Of a stretch of 64,000 bases of DNA, positions 16,937 through 25,630 are shown in pieces. This stretch comes from Nostoc sp. HK-01 (GTDB taxonomy: Bacteria > Cyanobacteriota > Cyanobacteriia > Cyanobacteriales > Nostocaceae): assembly GCA_003990705.1 (NCBI GenBank), contig AP018320.1, forward strand, positions 62,001-126,000, in the 5' to 3' direction. The notes below the pieces were generated by a model. It was given only the letters and a program-made list of their open reading frames with translations, searched no databases and had not been told where the DNA came from. The first letter of the stretch is position 1. Every line of letters begins with the position of its first letter. A program made the translations under genes and the position numbers.

Positions 16937-18628
16937 ATGTCTATTGAATTATTAAGAAATCAGATCAGTAAATTCTTGGGTAGTGAAACACCAGAAGTAC
17001 TAGCGATTCGAGGCGAATGGGGCGTTGGTAAAACATTTTCTTGGAATAAATTTCTTGAGGATGCCAAAAATGAAGGAAGAATTGCTTTAAAAAGATATGC
17101 GTATGTATCATTATTTGGTTGTAATTCATTAGATAACTTGAAATTTAAAATATTTGAACAAGTTATTGATACTAGTACAATTGGAGTAAAATCAAATATT
17201 GAAACTTTTAGAAAAAGTATTGAAAGTTTAACTGTCGGTAGAAAAATTTTAAAATTTATCCCAAGCTTACCTTCTTTTAGGAATGCAAATATATCTTTAT
17301 TGCTAGATAGTATTGCTTTTTTATCTCTTAATAAAATAATTATTTGTATCGATGATATTGAGCGAAAAGGAGATAATTTTAAGATTCGTGATCTGCTTGG
17401 TTTCATTTCACTATTAAAAGAACAAAAAAATTGTAAAATTATTATTATCTTAAATAGTGAGCCTTTAAATAATAATGAAGATAATGATTTAAAAATATAT
17501 CGAGAAAAAGTTATCGATATAGAGTTACTATTTGATCCTACACCAGAAGAATGTACAGAAATAGCTATCACTTCGGACAATTACTGCTCATTACAAATAA
17601 AAGAATTGTCTAAAAAATTAGAAATAAAGAATATAAGAATTATTAAAAAAATTCTTAGGCTCTCCGACCAACTTGAATCTTTATTAAAAAAATACGAGCC
17701 AGAATTAATATATCAAGCTTTACATAGTATGACACTTTTAGCCTTATGCTACTTTCAACGAGGTAATGACAAAATTCCTGATTATGACTATATAAAGAAT
17801 ATTGGTTATAAAATACATGGGCTAAATGGTAAAGAAGAAAATATACAAGAGAAGCAATGGAATTCATTTCTTAGAAAGTATTCGTTTTATAAAATAGATG
17901 AGTTTGATTTAGAGATTGCTAAATCCATAGAGAATGGATTTTTCAATGAGGTTTCGTTATTGGCAGAGGCAGATAAATTAAATGCTAAAATCATAGCTGA
18001 TAAATCAGAAAATTCATTTTCAGAAGCCTGGAAAAAATATCACAATACTTTTGCTAATAATCAAGAAGAAGTTGTAAGCTCTCTTTATGATAGTTTTAAA
18101 AAAAATGTTTACTATATAAGTCCTCTTAATTTAAATGGTACAGTCAAGCTTTTTAGATGCTTAAATGAAAATGAAAAGGCAGATGAATTAATTGAATTTT
18201 ATATTAATAATATAAAAACTAACAAATCAATCTTTGATTTAAAAAATTCTCCATTTGCGAATCATATAGATGATCCAAAAATTATTGAAAGATTTAATTG
18301 TGAAAGCAAATCTTCTGAAGATGATAGAAGCCCAGAAGAAGTTATTAGTAGTTTAGCTGATAAAAATGGATGGAGTCAAAATGATATAGAAATACTTTCT
18401 GCTCTTACGGTAGACGACTTCTATCAAATATTTATTAGCCAAAATGGAGATCATTTATCAGGATGGGTTGATGCTTGTCTTCAATTTGCACAGATAAGTA
18501 ATGCCTCTGATGAGGAAAAGATGATATCTAATAAGACTATTGAAGCACTAGTCAAAATTGGAAAGCAGAGTTCGCTGAACGCACGGAGAGTAGCTCAGTT
18601 CGGTATAAGAATTGAAGGTGATATATAA
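16937..18628 (+). CDS. P-loop NTPase, KAP-like, candidate defence gene
   Basis: 563 residues. Walker A GEWGVGKT is at about residues 26-33 and Walker B IIICIDDIER at about 134-143, with a following hydrophobic strand IIIILNSEP, the layout of KAP/STAND-type NTPases. No membrane segment is evident, unlike many KAP proteins. The rest is helical and repeat-like without a recognisable effector. The gene is very AT-rich, visibly more than its neighbours, which suggests transfer. It lies beside a large defence operon and is convergent with it. Function unknown; an antiphage role is inferred from context only. Confidence 0.7.
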   Translation: MSIELLRNQISKFLGSETPEVLAIRGEWGVGKTFSWNKFLEDAKNEGRIALKRYAYVSLFGCNSLDNLKFKIFEQVIDTSTIGVKSNIETFRKSIESLTVGRKILKFIPSLPSFRNANISLLLDSIAFLSLNKIIICIDDIERKGDNFKIRDLLGFISLLKEQKNCKIIIILNSEPLNNNEDNDLKIYREKVIDIELLFDPTPEECTEIAITSDNYCSLQIKELSKKLEIKNIRIIKKILRLSDQLESLLKKYEPELIYQALHSMTLLALCYFQRGNDKIPDYDYIKNIGYKIHGLNGKEENIQEKQWNSFLRKYSFYKIDEFDLEIAKSIENGFFNEVSLLAEADKLNAKIIADKSENSFSEAWKKYHNTFANNQEEVVSSLYDSFKKNVYYISPLNLNGTVKLFRCLNENEKADELIEFYINNIKTNKSIFDLKNSPFANHIDDPKIIERFNCESKSSEDDRSPEEVISSLADKNGWSQNDIEILSALTVDDFYQIFISQNGDHLSGWVDACLQFAQISNASDEEKMISNKTIEALVKIGKQSSLNARRVAQFGIRIEGDI

Positions 18629-18979
18629 CAAGCACTTTTCATTGTAATCAATATTTAACTGATTCCTTCTTCAAAATTATTTATTATTTTTAATAGCAGC
18701 TTGGTAATTAATTTAGGTAAAGTTATGCCAAATAGGTGATAACAGGTAGATGAATCGGTAAAATAAAGAGCTAAATCTGTTGAATCCATTACATTACAGT
18801 ATCCCTAGTATAGGATGTATTAACACATTTAGTTTTTTCTACTGCACTGCTGTGGTGACACAGGTGCTTGCCCTTGGAGCTAAACGGATGATCACAGGTG
18901 AGTTGAAGCATTTTATGTCTCTGGAATATTTATTTACTGAATGTGAGCATCTGTAATTCTTTTGTAATCGCATAATCAT
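18629..18979. other. Intergenic between convergent genes
   Basis: 351 bases between the NTPase stop and the giant helicase stop. A plus-strand stretch at about 18843-18957 reads TAVVTQVLALGAKRMITGEL and ends TAA, and may be the decayed tail of a lost gene. No clear terminator hairpin was recognised. Confidence 0.35.
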
Positions 18980-21900
18980 TTACTGTCTTTCCAGAATAAT
19001 CAGTTTAGATTGCCAATCTTCATTGTGCCGCAATGTCAAAACGGTAGTGTAATTAGCCTTATGTATAAGATTATCGCGTTTAATCTTGTCTTGCTTTTGC
19101 TTATCAGGGCTATCATGAACTGAACCATCACAGAAAATAGCGATCGCCTCCTCTTTATAAATAAAATCTGGCTTACAGTTGGCTTCTGGAATTAATTCCT
19201 GTGCAGCGTCAGGTAGTTTATAACCTCGTTGATAAATTTCCTGTAACACTACACGCTCAAAATCAGAGTTAGGGTCTGTTTGCTCCAGTAGCTTTTGGTA
19301 TTGCTGATCACGAGAAAGACCTTTGACTTGAGTAATAACATTACTTTCTAGTAGGACATCAAGCCAAGGTTTGATGATGTGACGGTTAATCAGTGCATGG
19401 TCAAACTGATTGCGATAAGAAAGCAAGCATTCATAACAAGCTTGAATGCAACTGTCTTTTGGCTCTTTGAAATGGCAGATATCTAAAGCGGCATCAGCAA
19501 TTTTTCTAAATGCCTCTGGTTTTTCCAGTAATTGGGATAATACACCTGCGCCACCTTCAGCAGCTTCCCAAAATAGTAAATACTTACCTTCACCTAGACG
19601 TTCACAATCAAGTTCATCTGCTTCCAGTTTATAGACAGCTTGAATCGCTGTTTTTAAAGTGTATTGCAGGGTCGTTATAAAGGCTTCCTTATTTTCAGCC
19701 GGAACATCTAATGGCTCAACAACTAGAATATTGCAAGTATCATCAACCATCAAGTTGATTTCGGTATGGAGACTATCAGGAGTCTGTTGAGCCTGTGGGT
19801 TTTTACTATCACCCCATACCCCCGTTATTGGATTCAGCTTAAATCCTCGTTCTTCTCTATTTTTCTTTAGTCCGCGATTAATTCGCCAGATGGTAGCTGT
19901 AGCCCCATAAGTTAATTTGAACAAGGATGTGCCATCAGCTGCTTCAACTGTTGCTGATTCGCACTTTTGACTGGCGTAACGGAAGTGAGTTGTAATGTTA
20001 TAGCCGTATTTGAGCCGTTCTTCTTCATCGCAAGTGATTCGTTCTCGACGACGAGCGATCGCAGTTTCCATTGGCAATACACGAGTCAATTTAGCTATAT
20101 TGCCATGAGCATCAGGTTTAATTTCTGCACCGCAATTTTCACAAGTATCACGAAAATCGCCATCGTGGTAGTAGCCGCAAGTAGCACAAACACTAACTCG
20201 CTTATATTCGCCTTCAATGCCGCCAAGAGGAACTTTAGTTTTAGCTACCATGAATTTGCTGCCTTCATAGTACAGAACATTGTTAGGAGCAAATTCACGT
20301 AATGCCATTGAGCGAGGGCGAGAGATGAATTCACCACCTTCACCAGCCGGGATAAATGCCCGAACAGGCAGGCGAGGAAAGTTGAATCCTGGTAAAAATC
20401 CTTCGGCAGCAAAGTAGCGATAGGGATAAAATTCAAATTGAGAATTAGTTTTGCCTTGGGTGTGTCCTACAAGCAAGTCAATTTGTCGCTGTGCTTCTCG
20501 TGCTTGGGCTTCGGCATTGCTGCGTTCTTCCTGTGTAACATCACCTCTAGCTGAACGGTCGATAGTGAGACGTGCAGATTCTAATTGCTTAACTGATTCT
20601 GTGTACAAATCTCGCCAACGCTTACAGGCTCGGCTAAAAGCATTCAGAGCATTTTCAATAGTTATTTGTAACCAATTGACCGAATACCAAGAGGCTTTTT
20701 GCAGGTCGTCTTGGCAGAAAATATCAGAGAGAATAGACTGACTAGCTTGCAGACATTGAGCTAATTTGGCAGGGCTGAGGGTAAGTTGTTGCTCAATGCT
20801 GTCTTTAATGGGATAGCCTTCTATTTCCAAATCTAGAATTTTATTCATGGAGTCTTCCAAGTAAACCCCAGTATGTGCCAGCCAAATTGAATATATGTGA
20901 GATTTAATCAAATCTTGGTTAGCCAATTCTAGTTTTGGTGGGGCAACTACCCCAGCTACCATTTGATTTTGGCGTTTAAAGAAATATTGGTCGTGACCGC
21001 TACCAATAGAAGCATAGGTAATTACTAAAGCTTCTTGTCCACTTCTTCCTGCGCGACCACTGCGTTGGGCATAGTTGGCTGGACTGGGAGGAACGTTTCG
21101 CAGATGAACTACGCTGAGGTCAGAAATATCAATCCCTAATTCCATTGTGGGGGAACAGAATAAAGCAGCTAACTGCCCTTGGCGGAATTTCTCTTCTCGT
21201 TCTTGGCGGTCTTTGTTTTTGACTTGTCCGGTATGCTCCCGCCCTTCCATTGTGCGGATTTGTCGGGCATTATTTTGGTAAAACTCTTGAAAAAACTGAT
21301 TAACCGAGATTTTAACTTGGTCATTACCCTGCAAACGACGTGATGTTAAGGGATCTGGCGGGATTTCTTTGATCTGAGTTGCTTTCCATAGTAGTGAGTC
21401 AATGCGTAACTGCACCTCAGATTTTTGTTGAACTAAATAGCCAGCATCACATAAAGCACTAATTAAGGTGGTGATTAAGCTATTAAACTCTGCATCTGTT
21501 AAAGGTTCACTGCGGGATGACCATGTTTTAGGCGATCGCAAAAATCGTCCAATTCTACTTTTAGTAGTAAGTTTGACTTTCGCTCTCTCCATACTGCTAT
21601 TAACTGTTGCCCAGGTTGCCAAGTACAAATATTCGTTATTATCAAAAACCCAAGGTTCTTTAATGGCTTGAATTACCTCGCTTTTAAGAGAATCTTTTTG
21701 GTCTGGTTGCAACAGTTTGGCATCAATAGCCAATTCTCGCCGCAGTTGGTTCAATAATGTTTGGGTAACAGTGAGACGTTCTTGAGGGCTGGCTTGTAGT
21801 AGAACTGGGTGGCGGTGTTTTTGCCAAAAGCTATTATCGGCACAAACTTCCTGCAATGCGTCATATTCAATTACCAAAAGTCCGCACTGTTCTAGGTTAG

Positions 21901-24328
21901 GTTGGACAATTCGCCATCCCCTGCGTAAGTCTTCGTAAAGTCGGTATTCAATGAGTTTTCGGAAGGCTTCTTCATTCCGTCGCTTGCCACCACCATATTC
22001 AGAACGTTCTTGAGCGTAGTCTTCTTGGTTAATTCCCATGTACTGGACAACAACACTAGCTAATTCGCTGTGAGTAAGTTGACCTTTAGCTTGAATTGCA
22101 CCTAAAAGAGCAGCCCGTAGGAAGCTGGTTTGGACAAAATCATTGAAATGTCCAGCTTGTAAAGAAGCATCTTGACGATTATCCGTGAAACTGAGAATCT
22201 TGGCTGCTTTAGCTCTCTCTCCAGTGAAGACTTGTTTGAGGCGGCTAGTGGTAGAAAGACAAAGCAGGGTGGTAGCCGTACTGCGTCCTTCACTGCTGAG
22301 GCGAGAGAGTTTAGTAAATTCATTCCGTTTTTTATCATGAAGTACGCCGCAGTTGAGACAGGTAATAAAGGGTTTGGGAATAAACCAACAATTAGTTCCT
22401 TGTAACAAGGATGATGTGACTTTACCGTTAGGTAAGACTTGCAGCTTTTGAGGGATAAACCGTGCAAAGTCTTTTTTAGCAACCCGTCCTTTCTTTTTAG
22501 TTTCGCTAAACCAAGAATCAGGAAGCCTGTCTTCATCCCCCGTATCCCATAGCCCTGGTTCATCTAAGGTAAGATAACCTTCTGTAATATCTGCATCGTC
22601 AGGACTAACATCCAATGCGGTGGGCAACTGGGGTAAGATGATGTGCTTATCAGTATCGTAGCGCACAACATAGTAATCTTGTCCGCATTCCCGGCAGAAT
22701 ACAAGGGGATAAAGAAGGCGGTTGTCTGTAGTTGTATATTGACCTTCAAGAGTGAAATGGCGTTTATTTGGTTTTTCAATTGTGGCGTAAACGCTTCCAC
22801 CTTGCGAAATGAATTGATGCAAGCGGAATGCCAACCCATTGGTTTTACTGCCCCAGAGAAACATCTGTTTTAAGACATTTAAACAAGTTTCTTCTGTTAT
22901 CTGGGTTTGTTGGGCAAGTTTAGTTGCACCTGTCTCTAAACTAATGGGTTGACGGCGGACGAGATGTCCTTCCTTTTCTTCTAAACCGAAGTTCATTTCT
23001 ACCCAATAGCTTAAAGGATGATTTTTAAATTCTTTTGGTGTCTGTTCTACTTCACTAGGTAAACCTGCCAAAATTGCTTGGCGTAGTTCTTCAACAGTAG
23101 GTTCAGTACGACCAATAGAACGCTCTAGTGTTTCATCAATAACATTGCCCGGTTTGATTTCTACACCAAATAACTTACTGGCAACATCCGCAACTACCTG
23201 ACGGCGTTGTTGGCGAGAACCTTCAGTTGACATAGTGGCACTTGTACCAATGCAGAGTAATGTATCATCACTTCTGCTGCGTTGGCAAAGTTTGCGAATT
23301 AAGATAGCAACGTCTGCACCTTGCCGTCCTCGATAAGTATGTAATTCATCAAGTACCAGGAATTTTAAATTGGGAGACTCTACTAACTTATTTTCGTGAG
23401 TGCGTGAAAGCATTAACTCTAGCATCACGTAGTTAGTAAGCAAAATGTGGGGTGGATTGTTTTGAATTTCGGTTTTTCTAGTTAAACTTTCTTGCCCAGT
23501 GTATTGTTCGACGCGTATGTGAGTATTAGGAACTTGGCGCAAGAATTTATCGAGTTCTTCTTTTTGCGAGTTAATTAGGGCATTCATCGGATAAACCAAT
23601 ATTGCCCTAACTCCTGAAATTTCAGGATGACGCAGTAAATCATCGAATATAGGCACAACGTAAGTCATGCTTTTACCGGAACCTGTACCTGTGGTTACAA
23701 CATAAGGTTCTTGGCGTTGTGCAGTTTCAAATGCTTGCTTTTGGTGGTAGTGAAAAGTAAAAGGTGTACCGTCTTTTCTACAAAAGTATTTCTCGCAGTC
23801 TGGATGAAGAATTTGCTGCTGTATTAATTCTTTGGCTGTTGCACCTTTTCTATAACTGGGATTGAGTTGAACCAGGGGATCAGTCCAAAGTTGCCCCTTG
23901 TCTAATTCTGCATCTACAAATTCTTTGACTTTGCGATCGCGGATTTTGAGGAAGCTTTCTATATAACGGCGGTAGTCGCCTATTACCTCATTACGGAAGT
24001 TAAAAATATCAAGATCGTTGGTATTGATTAATTCATCATTCGTACTTAGAAGCTGGATTTGAGTGTTTCCTAATCGCTGATTAATCCATTCTTGCAGTTG
24101 ATGATTGAAAATAGGATTAACAGTAGATATGTTGAGAAGTTCTTCAAATTCTTGGAAATCCCAATCGTCAGGAATACTAGAAAATAAAAGAGCTAATTGT
24201 TCAGAAGTGACTGTTACCACGCCTGTACAATCTAAGAATGCTAGTTTTTGGCTGAGAAACGTGCTGGCTGCTACAATTGCACTTTCATTTTGCTGTAATA
24301 AGTCCTGAAGTTTAATTGACAATTTCAT
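18980..24328 (-). CDS. Giant DEAD/DEAH helicase with DUF1998 region and C-terminal nuclease-like domain
   Basis: 1782 residues. Helicase motifs: TGTGSGKS near residue 212, LVLDELHTYRG near 327, GTSATMS, and YAQRSGRAGR near 1090. A cysteine cluster (CATCGYYHDGDF, CENCGAE) lies near 1390 and a DUF1998-type end (EGGAGVLSQLL, CIQACYECLLSYRNQ) near 1600-1660. The last 90 residues (ANCKPDFIYKEEAIAIFCDG, SVHD) look like a Vsr/DUF559-type PD-(D/E)xK nuclease. The size and order suggest a fusion of DISARM DrmA and DrmB functions, though DruE of Druantia is an alternative. It is the last gene of the minus-strand block, 36 bases after the HEPN gene. It probably translocates on invading DNA. Confidence 0.85.
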   Translation of the reverse strand: MKLSIKLQDLLQQNESAIVAASTFLSQKLAFLDCTGVVTVTSEQLALLFSSIPDDWDFQEFEELLNISTVNPIFNHQLQEWINQRLGNTQIQLLSTNDELINTNDLDIFNFRNEVIGDYRRYIESFLKIRDRKVKEFVDAELDKGQLWTDPLVQLNPSYRKGATAKELIQQQILHPDCEKYFCRKDGTPFTFHYHQKQAFETAQRQEPYVVTTGTGSGKSMTYVVPIFDDLLRHPEISGVRAILVYPMNALINSQKEELDKFLRQVPNTHIRVEQYTGQESLTRKTEIQNNPPHILLTNYVMLELMLSRTHENKLVESPNLKFLVLDELHTYRGRQGADVAILIRKLCQRSRSDDTLLCIGTSATMSTEGSRQQRRQVVADVASKLFGVEIKPGNVIDETLERSIGRTEPTVEELRQAILAGLPSEVEQTPKEFKNHPLSYWVEMNFGLEEKEGHLVRRQPISLETGATKLAQQTQITEETCLNVLKQMFLWGSKTNGLAFRLHQFISQGGSVYATIEKPNKRHFTLEGQYTTTDNRLLYPLVFCRECGQDYYVVRYDTDKHIILPQLPTALDVSPDDADITEGYLTLDEPGLWDTGDEDRLPDSWFSETKKKGRVAKKDFARFIPQKLQVLPNGKVTSSLLQGTNCWFIPKPFITCLNCGVLHDKKRNEFTKLSRLSSEGRSTATTLLCLSTTSRLKQVFTGERAKAAKILSFTDNRQDASLQAGHFNDFVQTSFLRAALLGAIQAKGQLTHSELASVVVQYMGINQEDYAQERSEYGGGKRRNEEAFRKLIEYRLYEDLRRGWRIVQPNLEQCGLLVIEYDALQEVCADNSFWQKHRHPVLLQASPQERLTVTQTLLNQLRRELAIDAKLLQPDQKDSLKSEVIQAIKEPWVFDNNEYLYLATWATVNSSMERAKVKLTTKSRIGRFLRSPKTWSSRSEPLTDAEFNSLITTLISALCDAGYLVQQKSEVQLRIDSLLWKATQIKEIPPDPLTSRRLQGNDQVKISVNQFFQEFYQNNARQIRTMEGREHTGQVKNKDRQEREEKFRQGQLAALFCSPTMELGIDISDLSVVHLRNVPPSPANYAQRSGRAGRSGQEALVITYASIGSGHDQYFFKRQNQMVAGVVAPPKLELANQDLIKSHIYSIWLAHTGVYLEDSMNKILDLEIEGYPIKDSIEQQLTLSPAKLAQCLQASQSILSDIFCQDDLQKASWYSVNWLQITIENALNAFSRACKRWRDLYTESVKQLESARLTIDRSARGDVTQEERSNAEAQAREAQRQIDLLVGHTQGKTNSQFEFYPYRYFAAEGFLPGFNFPRLPVRAFIPAGEGGEFISRPRSMALREFAPNNVLYYEGSKFMVAKTKVPLGGIEGEYKRVSVCATCGYYHDGDFRDTCENCGAEIKPDAHGNIAKLTRVLPMETAIARRRERITCDEEERLKYGYNITTHFRYASQKCESATVEAADGTSLFKLTYGATATIWRINRGLKKNREERGFKLNPITGVWGDSKNPQAQQTPDSLHTEINLMVDDTCNILVVEPLDVPAENKEAFITTLQYTLKTAIQAVYKLEADELDCERLGEGKYLLFWEAAEGGAGVLSQLLEKPEAFRKIADAALDICHFKEPKDSCIQACYECLLSYRNQFDHALINRHIIKPWLDVLLESNVITQVKGLSRDQQYQKLLEQTDPNSDFERVVLQEIYQRGYKLPDAAQELIPEANCKPDFIYKEEAIAIFCDGSVHDSPDKQKQDKIKRDNLIHKANYTTVLTLRHNEDWQSKLIILERQ

Positions 24329-24364
24329 ATATAAATATAGCTAGATAAAATTTATTTTTAATTT

Positions 24365-25609
24365 TTAATCTTCTAATTTTCCTATTTTACGTAATAAATC
24401 ATCTTCAGTAAAGTTTGAATTACGTTTAAAAATACCTATTAAGGTAATCACAGGATGCTGGTAATCTTTATGTTTATCCAACTTACATAGTATTCTTGTT
24501 AATCTGTTAACTTTAAATATATATATGTTATTTGCATGAAGTTTTATAGGAAGTTTGTTAAAACTGTGATGGTTCATTAACAAGTCATTATTTGCCAAAT
24601 GCTCAAGAAAATACAAACGTTCATAAAAATTTTTCTGCTCCGAAACAGATAACATTTCTAAATCCTCTAAAAATTCATCAGTTGGAATTAAACTGTTACC
24701 TAACGGATATAAGCGGTACTCCATTTTATCTACCGCCGTTTGCAAATCTTTAATATCCTGTTGCGTTTCGATTTTCTCTTCTTGAGTTAATTCAAAATTC
24801 GCTGTTTCGAGTATAGAAAATATTTCATTTTTTTTAGATAAAAGAGCATTTATAACACCTAGCCTTATGGGCCTGTGGTGCATTACTTTATTTCTTTCAT
24901 TAATGACGAATTTTAATGATTGTTTGATAGAATTCCATTGTTGTTTATCTTGAAAGTAGCGTGAGAAAATCCTATCCCAATAGGAAATTTTCTCAACGCT
25001 TTTTTCGATTTCAGATTTAAGCTTTTTAATTGATGTGGAACGAGAAAGTAATTCTATGATGTCAGCAACGTAAAGAGGCTGATCCTCAGATAACTTTGAA
25101 ACTTTAGATTCAATTATATCTAATAAATCCTCAAATAATGTGCATTCTAAAGGATGAAGTGGCACACGAGATTCCTGCGATTTGAGGCGAATTAGCTCAA
25201 CTTTATCCTGTAGCTTTGAATCAGCGATAGTCTCCCAATATTCAAAATCTACATCTCCTACATCCAGTATTGCTTGATTAATGAATTGTCTAAAACGTTG
25301 TTCAATTTCTGATAAAATAGGGTATGCACGTTCTCTAATAATGTCTCCTGCATCGTCAGTAATACGTATACAATTTAGTTTGGACTCAATTATAAACTGA
25401 TTAATGAGATCATGACATTCGTCAATAGTATTTAGAGAACCACAAATAACTAGCTTGACAGTTTTGTGGGATGAGTCAAGAGCCTCTAACTTAGTAATGT
25501 CTCTTAGTTTTTGTTTTAAAAGCTTTTCAATTTTAGATTGAATCTCTACTGCTGAATTTTGAGTTTTATCAAACATTATTTCTAGCAAACAAGCATTTTC
25601 GTTTTTCAT
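24365..25609 (-). CDS. HEPN (Swt1-like) protein with RelE/HigB-like C-terminus
   Basis: 414 residues. RNKVMH at 239-244, in the context INERNKVMHHRP, is the R-x4-H signature of HEPN ribonucleases. The preceding helical region (RAYPILSEIEQRFRQFINQ, about 95-112) resembles Swt1-like HEPN proteins. Residues 312-410 (EQKNFYERLYFLEHLAN, IYIFKVNRLTRILCKL, VITLIGIFKRNS) have the strand order of RelE/HigB toxins. It lies between a DNA methylase gene (gap 21) and the giant helicase gene (gap 36), so it belongs to the same operon. An RNA-cleaving abortive arm controlled by the DNA-sensing genes is plausible but inferred. I know of no standard DISARM or Zorya component like this. Confidence 0.65.
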   Translation of the reverse strand: MKNENACLLEIMFDKTQNSAVEIQSKIEKLLKQKLRDITKLEALDSSHKTVKLVICGSLNTIDECHDLINQFIIESKLNCIRITDDAGDIIRERAYPILSEIEQRFRQFINQAILDVGDVDFEYWETIADSKLQDKVELIRLKSQESRVPLHPLECTLFEDLLDIIESKVSKLSEDQPLYVADIIELLSRSTSIKKLKSEIEKSVEKISYWDRIFSRYFQDKQQWNSIKQSLKFVINERNKVMHHRPIRLGVINALLSKKNEIFSILETANFELTQEEKIETQQDIKDLQTAVDKMEYRLYPLGNSLIPTDEFLEDLEMLSVSEQKNFYERLYFLEHLANNDLLMNHHSFNKLPIKLHANNIYIFKVNRLTRILCKLDKHKDYQHPVITLIGIFKRNSNFTEDDLLRKIGKLED

Positions 25610-25630
25610 TTTATTCCTTTAAAATTCAAA

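Noticed and set aside
16960-17580. 206-codon minus frame opposite the NTPase
   Set aside because: Antisense to a gene with intact Walker motifs; serine/leucine-rich, typical of the reverse of AT-rich coding DNA.
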